Of a stretch of DNA of 44,684 bases, positions 33,434-42,162 are shown piece by piece; position 1 is the first letter of the stretch; the number at the start of each line of letters is the position of its first letter. The translations under genes were made by a program, and so were the position numbers. Where the stretch lies: positions 1-44,684 of the forward strand of contig JAFDAE010000005.1 of the NCBI GenBank assembly GCA_019314005.1, given 5' to 3'. Below the pieces are notes generated by a model. The model searched no databases. It had not been told where the DNA came from and saw nothing but the letters and a program-made list of their open reading frames with translations. The DNA is from Deltaproteobacteria bacterium. GTDB taxonomy: Bacteria > Desulfobacterota > Desulfobacteria > C00003060 > C00003106.

Positions 33434-34006
33434 TCAATAATTTTCACCAAGGAGCTCAAAATACGCCTGTGGATGAGCGCAGGCCGGACACTCTTCGGGC
33501 GCTTCGGTCCCTTCGTGAAGGTAGCCGCAGTTTCGACAGCGCCAAACCACAGGCTTGTCTTTCTTGAACACGGTTCCCGCCTTGATATTGGCAAGGAGCG
33601 TGAGATAGCGTTTCTCGTGCTGCTTTTCAGCTACCGCGATCGATTCAAATATCTTTGCGATGTCGTCAAAGCCCTCCTCCCGTGCAACCTTGGCAAACGA
33701 CGGGTACATATCTTCCCACTCATAATGTTCTCCGCCTGCAGCCGCCGTGAGGTTTTCAGCGGTTGTCCCTATGACTCCTGCAGGGAATGAAGCCTGAATC
33801 TCGACTTCGCCCCCCTCAAGGAGCTTGAATAGTCGTTTTGCGTGCTCTTTCTCCTGATTGGCCGTCTCTTCAAAGATGGCTGATATCTGCACAAATCCTT
33901 CTTTTTTTTCCTTGCTGGCGAAATATGTGTAGCGGTTGCGTGCCTGTGATTCTCCGGCAAAGGCGGTAAGAAGGTTTTTTTCTGTTTTTGTTCCCTTCAG
34001 CGTCAT
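33434..34006 (-). CDS. rbr: Rubrerythrin
   Basis: 190 residues. The diiron four-helix domain has AFAGESQARNRYTYFA (E near 18), EETANQEKEHAKRLF, GGEHYEWEDMYPSFA and AVAEKQHEKRYLTLL. The C-terminal rubredoxin domain has WRCRNCGYLHEGTEAPEECP and CPAC for the FeS4 site. It is a peroxidase that converts hydrogen peroxide to water with electrons from rubredoxin. The full family length is present. The ATG at 34006 has AAAGGAG upstream. It precedes dfx on the same strand, separated by repeat copy C; the two act in sequence in superoxide and peroxide removal. Confidence 0.96.
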   Translation of the reverse strand: MTLKGTKTEKNLLTAFAGESQARNRYTYFASKEKKEGFVQISAIFEETANQEKEHAKRLFKLLEGGEVEIQASFPAGVIGTTAENLTAAAGGEHYEWEDMYPSFAKVAREEGFDDIAKIFESIAVAEKQHEKRYLTLLANIKAGTVFKKDKPVVWRCRNCGYLHEGTEAPEECPACAHPQAYFELLGENY

Positions 34007-34035
34007 ACTAATCTCCTTTGTATATAGTTACTTAA

Positions 34036-34280
34036 GCAATTTGCAAAAGGTCTTCGATGAGCTGACCTTATGAGGACTTGGCAAAACATTTTTGATGAAC
34101 TTAACTTGCGTATTTTTTGTTAGAGATTATTAGTGAAGTACAGCGTAAAAATTGTTCCGCCATTGGCGGTGGATGAGGGCGCAAGGTACGAGTTGTCGTG
34201 ATTTGGCAAAGCGAGCTTAGGTCGCCTCGGATGGATCAAGAGTGACCCATAGACAAATTGAAGACTTTTTACGCAGTTGT
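34036..34280. repeat. Diverged CGTAAAAAGTC-type element upstream of rubrerythrin
   Basis: GCAAAAGGTCTTCGATGAGC near 34043-34062 resembles the left end of copy B, and ATTGAAGACTTTTTACGCAG (34257-34276) its right end. The interior (with a CCGCCATTGGCGG hairpin) is unrelated. The rest of the 34007-34365 gap shows no gene. Confidence 0.4.
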
Positions 34281-34365
34281 AACTAATTGAGTTGGTTGCG
34301 TAGATTATTATTTATTATACAGGAGTTAATTCAAAAATAAAAGCAAAAAAGAGAGTTGTTTCAAC

Positions 34366-34800
34366 TTAATAACCCGGATGCTTGTGACCACTGTGACAAG
34401 TCGTACAAAGATTCTCCGGGATGCTCAATGTCTCCTGATGTTCAAGCTTGGTCGGGGCCTTTAGATGCAGGCTGGCCGGGCCATGACAACTTTCGCATTG
34501 TTTGTTGACCATCGTCGGGGTATCCTCCACAGTTACAAATCCTCCCTCTTTAGCGTAGCCTGTGACATGACAAGGGAGGCAGTTTGGGTCATGATCTTTT
34601 TTCCTCATCTGTATGATTCGGAAATTTTTTGAGTACTTCCAAGAGTAATAGCTCTCAACATGCTCCGGATGGCATTCTTTACACTGTTCCATTCCCACGT
34701 AGGTCGCCTTTTCTTCTGCGGCCCACGCATGTGTCGTTGGCAAGACAAAGCCATAAAAAGCAAAAAGACCTGTGACAATTGTGATAATAAATCTTCTCAT
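34366..34800 (-). CDS. Secreted tetraheme c-type cytochrome (cytochrome c554 family)
   Basis: 144 residues. A signal peptide (RRFIITIVTGLFAFYGFVLP ending at AWA-AEE) is followed by four heme-c motifs: CKECH (40-44), CLPCH (74-78), CESCH (102-106) and CTTCH (132-136). YVGMEQCKECH, SWKYSKNFRIIQ and CHGPASLHL are typical of the cytochrome c554 type. It is probably a periplasmic electron carrier. The ATG at 34800 has GAGGAGG-like bases upstream. It is the first gene of the minus-strand redox block and may work with the pentaheme cytochrome encoded at 30628-31995. Confidence 0.92.
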   Translation of the reverse strand: MRRFIITIVTGLFAFYGFVLPTTHAWAAEEKATYVGMEQCKECHPEHVESYYSWKYSKNFRIIQMRKKDHDPNCLPCHVTGYAKEGGFVTVEDTPTMVNKQCESCHGPASLHLKAPTKLEHQETLSIPENLCTTCHSGHKHPGY

Positions 34801-34943
34801 TGTTACATCCTCCTCTTTTAGCTCTCATTTTTTTAAAATATAGATGGTTTCGTGTCTTAGTGCAAGGGAAAAAAGAGCTGCCTTGACAACTTCAACTATT
34901 CATAATAGTTTTATAAAATCATTAATTTATTTGGAAATATATT

Positions 34944-35129
34944 GAGACCTTTGCATAATGCGACATTTTTTCGTCAGGCAAGAAAGGCAAAAATATAGCG
35001 CTGACGCTTCACTGCGTGCAACCGGAGGAATACATTGGGTATTTTGAGGGTTAAAATTTGAAGCCTGACGCCGCATCACGGGGCACGAAGTGAAGCGTCA
35101 GCGCTCAATGGCAGTTATGCAAAGGTCTC
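34944..35129. mobile_element. MITE-like element, GAGACCTTTGC family, copy 3 (enlarged, inverted)
   Basis: A 186-bp copy opposite in orientation to copies 1 and 2, with ends GAGACCTTTGCATAA and TTATGCAAAGGTCTC. It carries two extra 23-bp blocks, AGCGCTGACGCTTCACTGCG.. at 34997-35019 and its near-perfect inverse at 35083-35105 (22 of 23). It lies directly upstream of the first glycosyltransferase gene. Confidence 0.85.
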
Positions 35130-35169
35130 ACATTTTCACATTCCTATGTTTTGCCAGAGGAGGTGTTTT

Positions 35170-36456
35170 TTGACTAAGCACAATTTATCCAAGTTTCGTA
35201 ATGTCGGCTTTATATCGACCAGAATTGCAGGCACTGACGGCGTATCGTTAGAAATCGAAAAGTGGGCAACGGTCTTGGAAAGGAACAACTATGAGTGCTT
35301 TTACTTCTCTGGTGAAAACGATCGCCGGCCGGAAAAGTGTATGCTTGTGGAAGAAGCCCATTTTCGGCATCCGGATATTAAAGAGATTAACGATAAATGC
35401 TTTTGCCAACGAATCCGACCGAGGGAGATCACCCGGAAGATTCATAGCATCCGGGAGCATCTCAAGCAAAAGATCTACGAGTTCGTTAAGAAGTTTGAGA
35501 TTGATGTTATCATACCGGAAAACGTGCTGGCCATCCCGTTGCACGTTCCACTCGGCCTGGCTCTCACCGAATTCATCGCTGAAACAGGTTTCCCGACACT
35601 GGCTCACCACCATGATTTTTCCTGGGAAAGATCGAGGTTCCTGGTCAATGCGTTTGAAGACTACTTAGGCTGGGCTTTTCCGCCTAATCTTCCCTTCATT
35701 CAGCACGCTGTCATTAATTCAGTGGCCGGCCATCAATTAAGCCATAGGAAAGGGATATCGAACGCTGTTGTGCCCAACGTGTATGACTTTGCTTCCCCGC
35801 CCCCGCCTTTTGTTGATTGTTCGGCGGAACTGAGGCGCGAAGTCGGTTTGGCAAAGGAGGACCTTTTCATCTTACACCCTACCCGGGTAGTGCCTCGCAA
35901 ATGGATTGAGAGAAGTCTGGAAATCGTGAGTCTCATGAATCTGAAAAACCCGTCTCTTATTATATCGCACTCCGCGGACGATGAAGGGAATATTTACAAC
36001 AGGCGTATCCAGGAGTACGCCCGGAAAATTCGTGTCAAACTGGTCTCTATAGAACATCTCGTAGGACAGAAAAGCGCCTTTGGCGAAAACAACCAAAAAA
36101 AGTTTTCAATAGGCGACGTGTATAATTGTGCAGACCTGATCAGTTATCCATCCGGATATGAGGGCTTTGGAAATGCTTTTTTGGAGACAATTTACTTCCG
36201 TAAACCGATCATTGTAAATCGATATTCAATCTATGTTGCTGATATCGAGCCCAAGGGATTTGATGTTATACCGATTGAAGGATTTGTCAGCGACAAGACA
36301 GTAACAGAGATTTTTGAAGTCCTTAATAATAATGAGCGACGCGAGAAAATGATAGAAAAAAATTATCAGCTCGGCAACAAATACTTTTCCTATGAAGTCC
36401 TGGAGCGACACCTTCTTCACCTCATCAGTGTCCTCGAAATTCAGTGTAAAGGGTAA
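35170..36456 (+). CDS. Family 4-type glycosyltransferase
   Basis: 428 residues from a TTG at 35170, chosen because AGGAGG lies six bases upstream; an ATG at 35146 would overlap that site. GT-B fold: N-terminal VGFISTRIAGTDGVSLEIEK with a nucleotide/acceptor loop, LPFIQHAVINSVAGHQ, then FILHPTRVVPRKWIERSLEI and the donor-binding YPSGYEGFGNAFLETIYFRK containing the ExFGxxxxE signature (E-G-F-G-x3-L-E). No membrane helix. It probably transfers a hexose from a nucleotide sugar to a small molecule or polysaccharide; the acceptor is unknown. Ten bases separate it from the second glycosyltransferase gene, so the two form an operon. Confidence 0.82.
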   Translation: MTKHNLSKFRNVGFISTRIAGTDGVSLEIEKWATVLERNNYECFYFSGENDRRPEKCMLVEEAHFRHPDIKEINDKCFCQRIRPREITRKIHSIREHLKQKIYEFVKKFEIDVIIPENVLAIPLHVPLGLALTEFIAETGFPTLAHHHDFSWERSRFLVNAFEDYLGWAFPPNLPFIQHAVINSVAGHQLSHRKGISNAVVPNVYDFASPPPPFVDCSAELRREVGLAKEDLFILHPTRVVPRKWIERSLEIVSLMNLKNPSLIISHSADDEGNIYNRRIQEYARKIRVKLVSIEHLVGQKSAFGENNQKKFSIGDVYNCADLISYPSGYEGFGNAFLETIYFRKPIIVNRYSIYVADIEPKGFDVIPIEGFVSDKTVTEIFEVLNNNERREKMIEKNYQLGNKYFSYEVLERHLLHLISVLEIQCKG

Positions 36457-36466
36457 GTGCTTAAAA

Positions 36467-37738
36467 ATGAAATACAATATCGCTTTACTACATTATTCAT
36501 GTCCACCGGTGGTCGGAGGGGTTGAAGAAATCATCCGTCAGCAGGCATCGCTTCTTAACCGTCACTACCACAACGTTAAGATCTTTGTCGGCGACGGCGG
36601 GATCTTTTCCGACAATTGTGAAGTTGAGATTAACCCCCTTCTTGGTTCACGAAGCAGACAGATACTGAACGCCCATCAGTTGAGCTATGAAGGGGAACAC
36701 GAAAAACTGGAGGGCCTAAGCAGAAAAATTTACAAGTACCTGGTGAAGTCCTTGAAAGACTTTGACGTCCTCATTGCCCACAACGTGCTGACCATGCCGT
36801 TTAATTTGCCGTTTACCGCTGCTTTGCACCGGATGGGCCAGGAATGCCGGATGCCGATCATAAGCTGGAACCACGACTCTCCCTATTTCTATCCTGACTC
36901 TCCCGAATATCTGGACCTCTTTCCCTGGAACATTCTAAAGAGGACTTATGCGGGCATACATTATGTCGCTATATCGGAAAGTCGCAAAAAAATGTTTGCA
37001 CGTCTCTATGGAACCAGGAAGCATCTCCACGTCATTCCGAACGGCATCGATCCTATTCGCTTTTTTCGACTTAATCCCAATACGGTCCGGTTCATCCAGG
37101 AACAACGTATTTTTGAGAGCGAATTCCTCATGGTTCAACCTTCGCGTCTCCTCCCGCGAAAGAATATAGAATTGTCCATACGTGTAACCAGGGCCTTGCA
37201 CGATTTGGGTGTTAAAGCCCGGTTGCTTATAACCGGAGCCTATGACCCCCACGCGCCAAAGAGTCTGGAATATTACCGCAAATTAAAGAACCTGAGCCGG
37301 GAACTTGGTGTGGAAAATGACGTTTTCATCATGGCTGAGTATGTGTTCGAGAGCGGAAAAAGTCTGTCAATGGACCGTAGTATAATTCGGGATCTGTACC
37401 TGATATCCGACATTCTGTTTATGCCCAGCTTGCAGGAAGGCTTCGGCATACCCCTTTTGGAAGCAGGCATGATCAAACTGCCGGTTGTCTGCTCCAACAT
37501 CCCACCCTTTATGGAAATCGGAGGCCGGGAAGTATGTACCTTTGATCTTAACGATCCGCCCGAAAAGATTGCCCGAAAAACCTTGGGCTTCGTTGGTAAG
37601 CTGAAACCCTCCCGGATGTTTCGTAACGTTATACGCAACTATGCATGGGACAACATCTATCATGAGAAACTCATGCCTCTCCTCACCGAAGTGGTAGGCA
37701 TACACCGGAATTTGGGTGACTGGGCCTTCACGCCGTAG
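36467..37738 (+). CDS. Family 4-type glycosyltransferase
   Basis: 423 residues from the ATG at 36467. N-terminal IALLHYSCPPVVGGVEEIIR (the glycine-rich acceptor loop of GT4), ISWNHDSPYFYPD, HYVAISESRKKMF, HVIPNGIDPIRFF, then MVQPSRLLPRKNIELSI and the donor site MPSLQEGFGIPLLEAGMIKL (E-x7-E). It is likely to transfer a sugar from a nucleotide donor with retention. The pairing with the upstream glycosyltransferase suggests a disaccharide or solute synthesis route, but no pathway enzyme (epimerase, phosphatase or transporter) is next to them. Confidence 0.88.
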   Translation: MKYNIALLHYSCPPVVGGVEEIIRQQASLLNRHYHNVKIFVGDGGIFSDNCEVEINPLLGSRSRQILNAHQLSYEGEHEKLEGLSRKIYKYLVKSLKDFDVLIAHNVLTMPFNLPFTAALHRMGQECRMPIISWNHDSPYFYPDSPEYLDLFPWNILKRTYAGIHYVAISESRKKMFARLYGTRKHLHVIPNGIDPIRFFRLNPNTVRFIQEQRIFESEFLMVQPSRLLPRKNIELSIRVTRALHDLGVKARLLITGAYDPHAPKSLEYYRKLKNLSRELGVENDVFIMAEYVFESGKSLSMDRSIIRDLYLISDILFMPSLQEGFGIPLLEAGMIKLPVVCSNIPPFMEIGGREVCTFDLNDPPEKIARKTLGFVGKLKPSRMFRNVIRNYAWDNIYHEKLMPLLTEVVGIHRNLGDWAFTP

Positions 37739-37790
37739 AGGTATGTTGCCTTGAATTGATCAGGGCAGACTGACAAAATTGGAGGATGTT

Positions 37791-39056
37791 ATGATGCCTA
37801 GTAAATCCTCCTGCAAACAACGGAAGCAAAGAATGAAAGACTCAGAGACAGAGGCCGTTACACGGTTAGAAGGGGAGAAACGCAAATTAGAGACGATTAT
37901 CGATAGTATCGGCGATCCCTTTTACATCGTCGGAAGTGACTTGAAGATCCTGTACGAGAATAAGGCGGGTAAGGCTGCCTTTGGGAAGCATATAGGCGAG
38001 TATTGCTACGCGGCCTACCACAATAGGAAGGAGGTCTGTGAGGGTTGTCCCGTGGCCGGGTCTTTCAAGGATGGCAAGATACATACAAGCGAAATTACTA
38101 TGCACACTGACAAGGGGATATTATACCTGGAAAACACTGCCTCACCTTTGAAAGATTCGACAGGAAAAATCACATCATGCGTCGAAGTTGTCAGGGACAT
38201 CACGAGGCGCAAGCGGGCGGAGGAGGCATTGAGAACTGCCGAGCGGGAAAAGGCTGCCATTCTGGATAGTATGGTGGAGGTTGTTACGTATCGGGACACA
38301 AATTCGAGGATTTTATGGGCAAACAAAACAGCATATAAAGCACTTGGATTGAGCCGCGAAGAAATTGTCGGACGCAAGTGTTATGAGGTGTGGCATCAAC
38401 GCAGCGAACCATGCGAGAGCTGTCCGATCGACAATGCTGTAAGAACCGGTCAACCGCAGGAAGGGGAAGTAACTACGCCTGATGGAAGAGTTTGGTTCGT
38501 ACGGGGGTATCCCGTCCGAGATTCAAATAGCGACATCATCGGTAGTGTGGAGACCACGCTGGAGATTACCGATCGCAAGCGGGTAGAGAGGACTTTGCAG
38601 GAAAAGGAGAAGGGCCTGGAATATCAGGCCCAGCGTCTTGAAAAACTGAACACAGCGTTGCAGGTCCTTCTTGATCATCGTGAGGAAGAAAAGAAAAAAT
38701 TAGAGGAGAACATGCTGGCAAGCGTAAGAAAACTGATCCTCCCATACGTGGAAAAATTAGAGAAAGGCAACCTGGATGGAGACAGCCAAACGTATGTGAG
38801 CATCATCAAATCAAACCTATCAGATTTCCTTTCCCACTTTTCAAACAGGTTATCAACACAATATGCAGATTTTACCCCAACAGAGGTTGAGGTTGCAGAC
38901 CTCATCAAGCAAGGAAAGACAAGTAAGGATATCGCATCGTTGCTGAATGTCTCCTGTGATACAGTTTTGTTTCACCGAAAGAATATTAGAAAAAAACTCG
39001 GCCTGTTGCATAAGAAAAGAAACCTAAGATCGCATTTGCTATCCCTAACGAGTTAA
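37791..39056 (+). CDS. PAS-PAS-LuxR-type transcriptional regulator
   Basis: 421 residues from the ATG at 37791 (GGAGG six bases upstream). PAS 1 (about 32-140) contains DSIGDPFYIVGSDLKILYEN and a Cys block CYAAYHNRKEVCEGCPV. PAS 2 (about 150-265) contains DSMVEVVTYRDTNSRILWAN and CYEVWHQRSEPCESCPI. A coiled coil (about 275-320) leads to a LuxR-type helix-turn-helix: FTPTEVEVADLIKQGKTSKD, IASLLNVS and VLFHRKNIRKKLGL. The repeated C-x10-C-x2-CP pattern could bind a metal or sense redox state. Probably a cytoplasmic regulator; its target may be the adjoining glycosyltransferase genes, but this is only suggested by position. Confidence 0.88.
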   Translation: MMPSKSSCKQRKQRMKDSETEAVTRLEGEKRKLETIIDSIGDPFYIVGSDLKILYENKAGKAAFGKHIGEYCYAAYHNRKEVCEGCPVAGSFKDGKIHTSEITMHTDKGILYLENTASPLKDSTGKITSCVEVVRDITRRKRAEEALRTAEREKAAILDSMVEVVTYRDTNSRILWANKTAYKALGLSREEIVGRKCYEVWHQRSEPCESCPIDNAVRTGQPQEGEVTTPDGRVWFVRGYPVRDSNSDIIGSVETTLEITDRKRVERTLQEKEKGLEYQAQRLEKLNTALQVLLDHREEEKKKLEENMLASVRKLILPYVEKLEKGNLDGDSQTYVSIIKSNLSDFLSHFSNRLSTQYADFTPTEVEVADLIKQGKTSKDIASLLNVSCDTVLFHRKNIRKKLGLLHKKRNLRSHLLSLTS

Positions 39057-39231
39057 AAGTCTCATCGCAATTATAGTAGTATTTACCTACTGATTCCCTC
39101 CTAAAGTTTTATCAAGGAACATGTTAATATCTGTGATATTATATATATATATCATATTCAAAAGGCCACCTAAATCTGAAAAACCACACACCGAGGTTGC
39201 TGGAAGGTATCTCACGGGGCATACGTATCAT

Positions 39232-41370
39232 ATGGCAGACCAAGCAACAGCACTGGACATCGATCTTCTCGGCAAGCCGCCATGGGGCACCCATATTTGC
39301 CAGTTTTACCGGACCAAAGAGGACCTGGCGGATATTCTGGTACCCTACTTTAAGGCGGGATTGGAGAATAATGAATTGTGTGTGTGGATTACCGGCGGCA
39401 CTTTAAGTGTTGAAGACGCAGAGACGGCCTTAAGAGAGGCCGTGGAGAATTTAGATGATTATATTGAAAAAGATCAGATGGAGATCATCGACTACCGCCA
39501 GTGGTACACCCGATCAGGTAGATTTGACGCCCAGGAGGTGCTGCAACATTGGGTCGAGAAAGAACATAACGCCCTAAGAAGAGGATTTAACGGGATTCGC
39601 GTTACAGACAATACCTCTTGGCTCGACGAAACAACCTGGCGGGATTTCATGAACTATGAAGCAGCCGTTGATAATGCCATTGGCGCACAACATATGATTG
39701 CTATCTGTTCTTATCCCCTTGAAAAATGCGGGCCAGCCGAAATTGCCGACGTCGTGAGTGTCCATTCTTCAGCTCTTTTCAAGCGGAGGGGAAACTGGGG
39801 GCTCATAGAGAGCGTTCCGGCTAAGCGTAAAGGGGCTGCACTACGGAAGACCGAGGAGAGACTGACCGGCATTCTCAATTCCGTGACCGACTGCATAAGC
39901 GTGATAGACGAGACATTGACTCTTGTCTGGGTTAACGATGTCGCGACAAGACCGTTCGGCCCGGACCTGATTGGCAAAAAGTGCTACTCGGCTTACCGCG
40001 GAAGAGACAAGGTATGCGAGTGTTGTATTGTTAAAAAGTGTTTTGAAGATGGCAAAACACGCCATCAGGAAAAAGAAGTTATCGACATTGACGGAAATAC
40101 AACGGTGTTGTGGAGTACAGCAAGTGTTGCCGCACGACATGAGGATGGACGTCCAAAGGCAGTAGTGCAGGTCTCCCGGGACATTACCAAGCAGAAGCAG
40201 GATGAGGAAGAAAAAGAAAAGATACGAGCACAGCTTCGGCAGGCACAAAAGATGGAAGCTATTGGAACCCTCGCTGGGGGTATTGCGCATGACTTCAATA
40301 ACATCCTTTCTGCCATTATAGGCTATGCGCAGTTAGCGCTGAATGATGCCCCAAAGGATACGGAATTGCGTGACGATATTGAAGAGGTGCTCCAGGCCAG
40401 TCATAGAGCAACAGACCTCGTGAAGCACATTCTTGCCTTCAGCCGTCAAAGTGAACAGGAACGCAAGCCGATACTGATCAGCCCCGTTATCAAAGAAGTT
40501 CTCAACTTGCTGAGGGCCTCCTTGCCTTCCACCATTGATATCCGTCAGCAGATAGAGACAGGTCCCATGATCGTTGAAGCTGATCCCTCCCAAATCCACC
40601 AGGTGATGATGAATTTGTGCACCAATTCTGGTTATGCCATGCGTGATGAAGGAGGGACTCTTGAAGTAAGTCTCACCAAGATGGATCTCGATGCGGCCGC
40701 TGCGGCCTCAATCCCGGAATTCAATCCCGGCCCCTGTGTTAGACTGACTGTGAGTGATACCGGCCATGGCATGAACCATGAGGTGGTGGAGCAAGTATTT
40801 AATCCCTATTACAGCACTAAGGAGAAAGGGGAGGGGACCGGACTGGGTCTGTCCATGGTCCACGGGATCGTAAAGAGCTATGGCGGAGCGATCACGATTC
40901 AAAGTGAGTCCGGAAAAGGTTCCACATTCCATGTGTATTTTCCGAGGGTTGAGAAAGAGACCGCAGCTACGCCTGAGAAAGCCGAACCTCTTCCCTCAGG
41001 ACATGAGCGTATCCTTTTTGTTGATGATGAACAGGCCCTTGTGGTGCTGGGAAAACATATGCTTGAGCGCCTCGGTTATGAAGTCGTAACCAGAACGAGC
41101 AGCATCGAGGCCCTTGAGCTCTTCCACGCAAAGCCGGATCACTTTGATCTAGTCATTAGTGATATGACCATGCCTAATATGACGGGTGATAAGCTTGCCA
41201 AAGAACTCATACGTATCCGTTCCGATATTCCGATTATAATCTGTACAGGATATAGCGAACGCGTCACAGAAGATAGTATCGGGGAAATGGGGATTCGGGA
41301 GCTTGTTATGAAACCTCTTGCCATGCACGTTCTCGCCGAGACTGTGCGGAGCGCACTGGACAAAAACTGA
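39232..41370 (+). CDS. MEDS-PAS hybrid histidine kinase with C-terminal receiver
   Basis: 712 residues from the ATG at 39232; an ATG at 39121 would add 37 residues that look like intergenic AT-rich DNA. The N-terminal MEDS/DcmR-type sensor domain (about 15-190) has PPWGTHICQFYRTKEDLADI, LENNELCVWITG and MIAICSYPLEKCGP. The PAS domain (about 215-335) has the Cys block CYSAYRGRDKVCECCIVKKC. HisKA follows with the phospho-acceptor His in LAGGIAHDFNNILSAIIGYA, then HATPase_c (MNLCTNSGYAM, VSDTGHGM, GTGLGLSMVHGI), and a receiver domain (ILFVDDEQ, phospho-Asp in DLVISDMTMPNMTG, Lys in VMKPLAM). It is cytoplasmic. It converges on pyrF with a three-base gap. Confidence 0.9.
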   Translation: MADQATALDIDLLGKPPWGTHICQFYRTKEDLADILVPYFKAGLENNELCVWITGGTLSVEDAETALREAVENLDDYIEKDQMEIIDYRQWYTRSGRFDAQEVLQHWVEKEHNALRRGFNGIRVTDNTSWLDETTWRDFMNYEAAVDNAIGAQHMIAICSYPLEKCGPAEIADVVSVHSSALFKRRGNWGLIESVPAKRKGAALRKTEERLTGILNSVTDCISVIDETLTLVWVNDVATRPFGPDLIGKKCYSAYRGRDKVCECCIVKKCFEDGKTRHQEKEVIDIDGNTTVLWSTASVAARHEDGRPKAVVQVSRDITKQKQDEEEKEKIRAQLRQAQKMEAIGTLAGGIAHDFNNILSAIIGYAQLALNDAPKDTELRDDIEEVLQASHRATDLVKHILAFSRQSEQERKPILISPVIKEVLNLLRASLPSTIDIRQQIETGPMIVEADPSQIHQVMMNLCTNSGYAMRDEGGTLEVSLTKMDLDAAAAASIPEFNPGPCVRLTVSDTGHGMNHEVVEQVFNPYYSTKEKGEGTGLGLSMVHGIVKSYGGAITIQSESGKGSTFHVYFPRVEKETAATPEKAEPLPSGHERILFVDDEQALVVLGKHMLERLGYEVVTRTSSIEALELFHAKPDHFDLVISDMTMPNMTGDKLAKELIRIRSDIPIIICTGYSERVTEDSIGEMGIRELVMKPLAMHVLAETVRSALDKN

Positions 41371-41373
41371 CGT

Positions 41374-42099
41374 CTAACTTCTCTTTTCCAACCCTTTTTC
41401 TATTTCTTCTACGGTCTTCTCCGCCGCTTCTTTCGGGTCCTTGGCCATGCGGATAGGCCTGCCTACTACGAGATAGTCTGCTCCATTTATTATGGCCTGG
41501 TATGGTGTAACAATTCTTTTCTGGTCATCTCCCGACACGACGCTCCACGCAGGACGGATACCGGGTGTGACCACCACAAGGTCTGGAAAGGCTTCTTTTA
41601 CCGCCGCGGCCTCCAAACCGGAACAGACCACGCCCGCGCACCCTGCTTTTTGAGCCAGGGCGGCCCTTTTCAGGACTAATTTCGTGAGGTCATCGGCATA
41701 TTCTGAAGAAAAACCTGCTGCAAGGAGGTCTTCGGGCCCCAATGATGTGAGCACGGTAACGGCCAACACCTGGGTGTTTCTCGCAGCCCCCCTTGCCGCA
41801 GCAGAAAGCACAGCTAGCCCCTCGTCGCAGTGAACGGTTATAAAGGCTGCTCCCAGGCGATTGGCACTCTCTTGCGCCTTTTGGACTGTGGCGGGTATGT
41901 CGTGGAATTTGAGGTCGAGGAAAATCTTAGCATCGGAAAGCTCGGAGATCATTTTTAAAATACCCGGACCTTCGGCGACAAAGAGTTCCAGACCCACTTT
42001 GAAAAACCCCACTGAGTTGCCGAGAAGTTTTATATATTTTTCAGCCTCTTTGCTGTCAGGAACGTCGAGTGGGAAGATTAGTCGTTCTTTTGCATTCAT
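41374..42099 (-). CDS. pyrF: Orotidine 5'-phosphate decarboxylase
   Basis: 241 residues, the usual length. Family marks: IFPLDVPDSKEAEKYIKLLG, VGFFKVGLELFVAEGP (Lys), AKIFLDLKFHDIPATVQKA (the D-x-K-x2-D catalytic array DLKFHDIP), VTPGIRP and GADYLVVGRPI (phosphate loop). It makes UMP from OMP in pyrimidine synthesis. The ATG at 42099 fits the family start. It is downstream of hisH and hisF on the same strand, with a 63-bp gap. Confidence 0.95.
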   Translation of the reverse strand: MNAKERLIFPLDVPDSKEAEKYIKLLGNSVGFFKVGLELFVAEGPGILKMISELSDAKIFLDLKFHDIPATVQKAQESANRLGAAFITVHCDEGLAVLSAAARGAARNTQVLAVTVLTSLGPEDLLAAGFSSEYADDLTKLVLKRAALAQKAGCAGVVCSGLEAAAVKEAFPDLVVVTPGIRPAWSVVSGDDQKRIVTPYQAIINGADYLVVGRPIRMAKDPKEAAEKTVEEIEKGLEKRS

Positions 42100-42162
42100 A
42101 TGCCATAATGCCTTATGTGGAAGTTTTGGATTTATCCCCTTGTCGAGGCAAAATTTTAAATT

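Noticed and set aside
39121..39231. N-terminal extension of the MEDS hybrid kinase from the ATG at 39121
   Set aside because: The extra 37 residues come from AT-rich, palindrome-like DNA; MEDS proteins normally begin about 15 residues before the PWGTHICQFY block.
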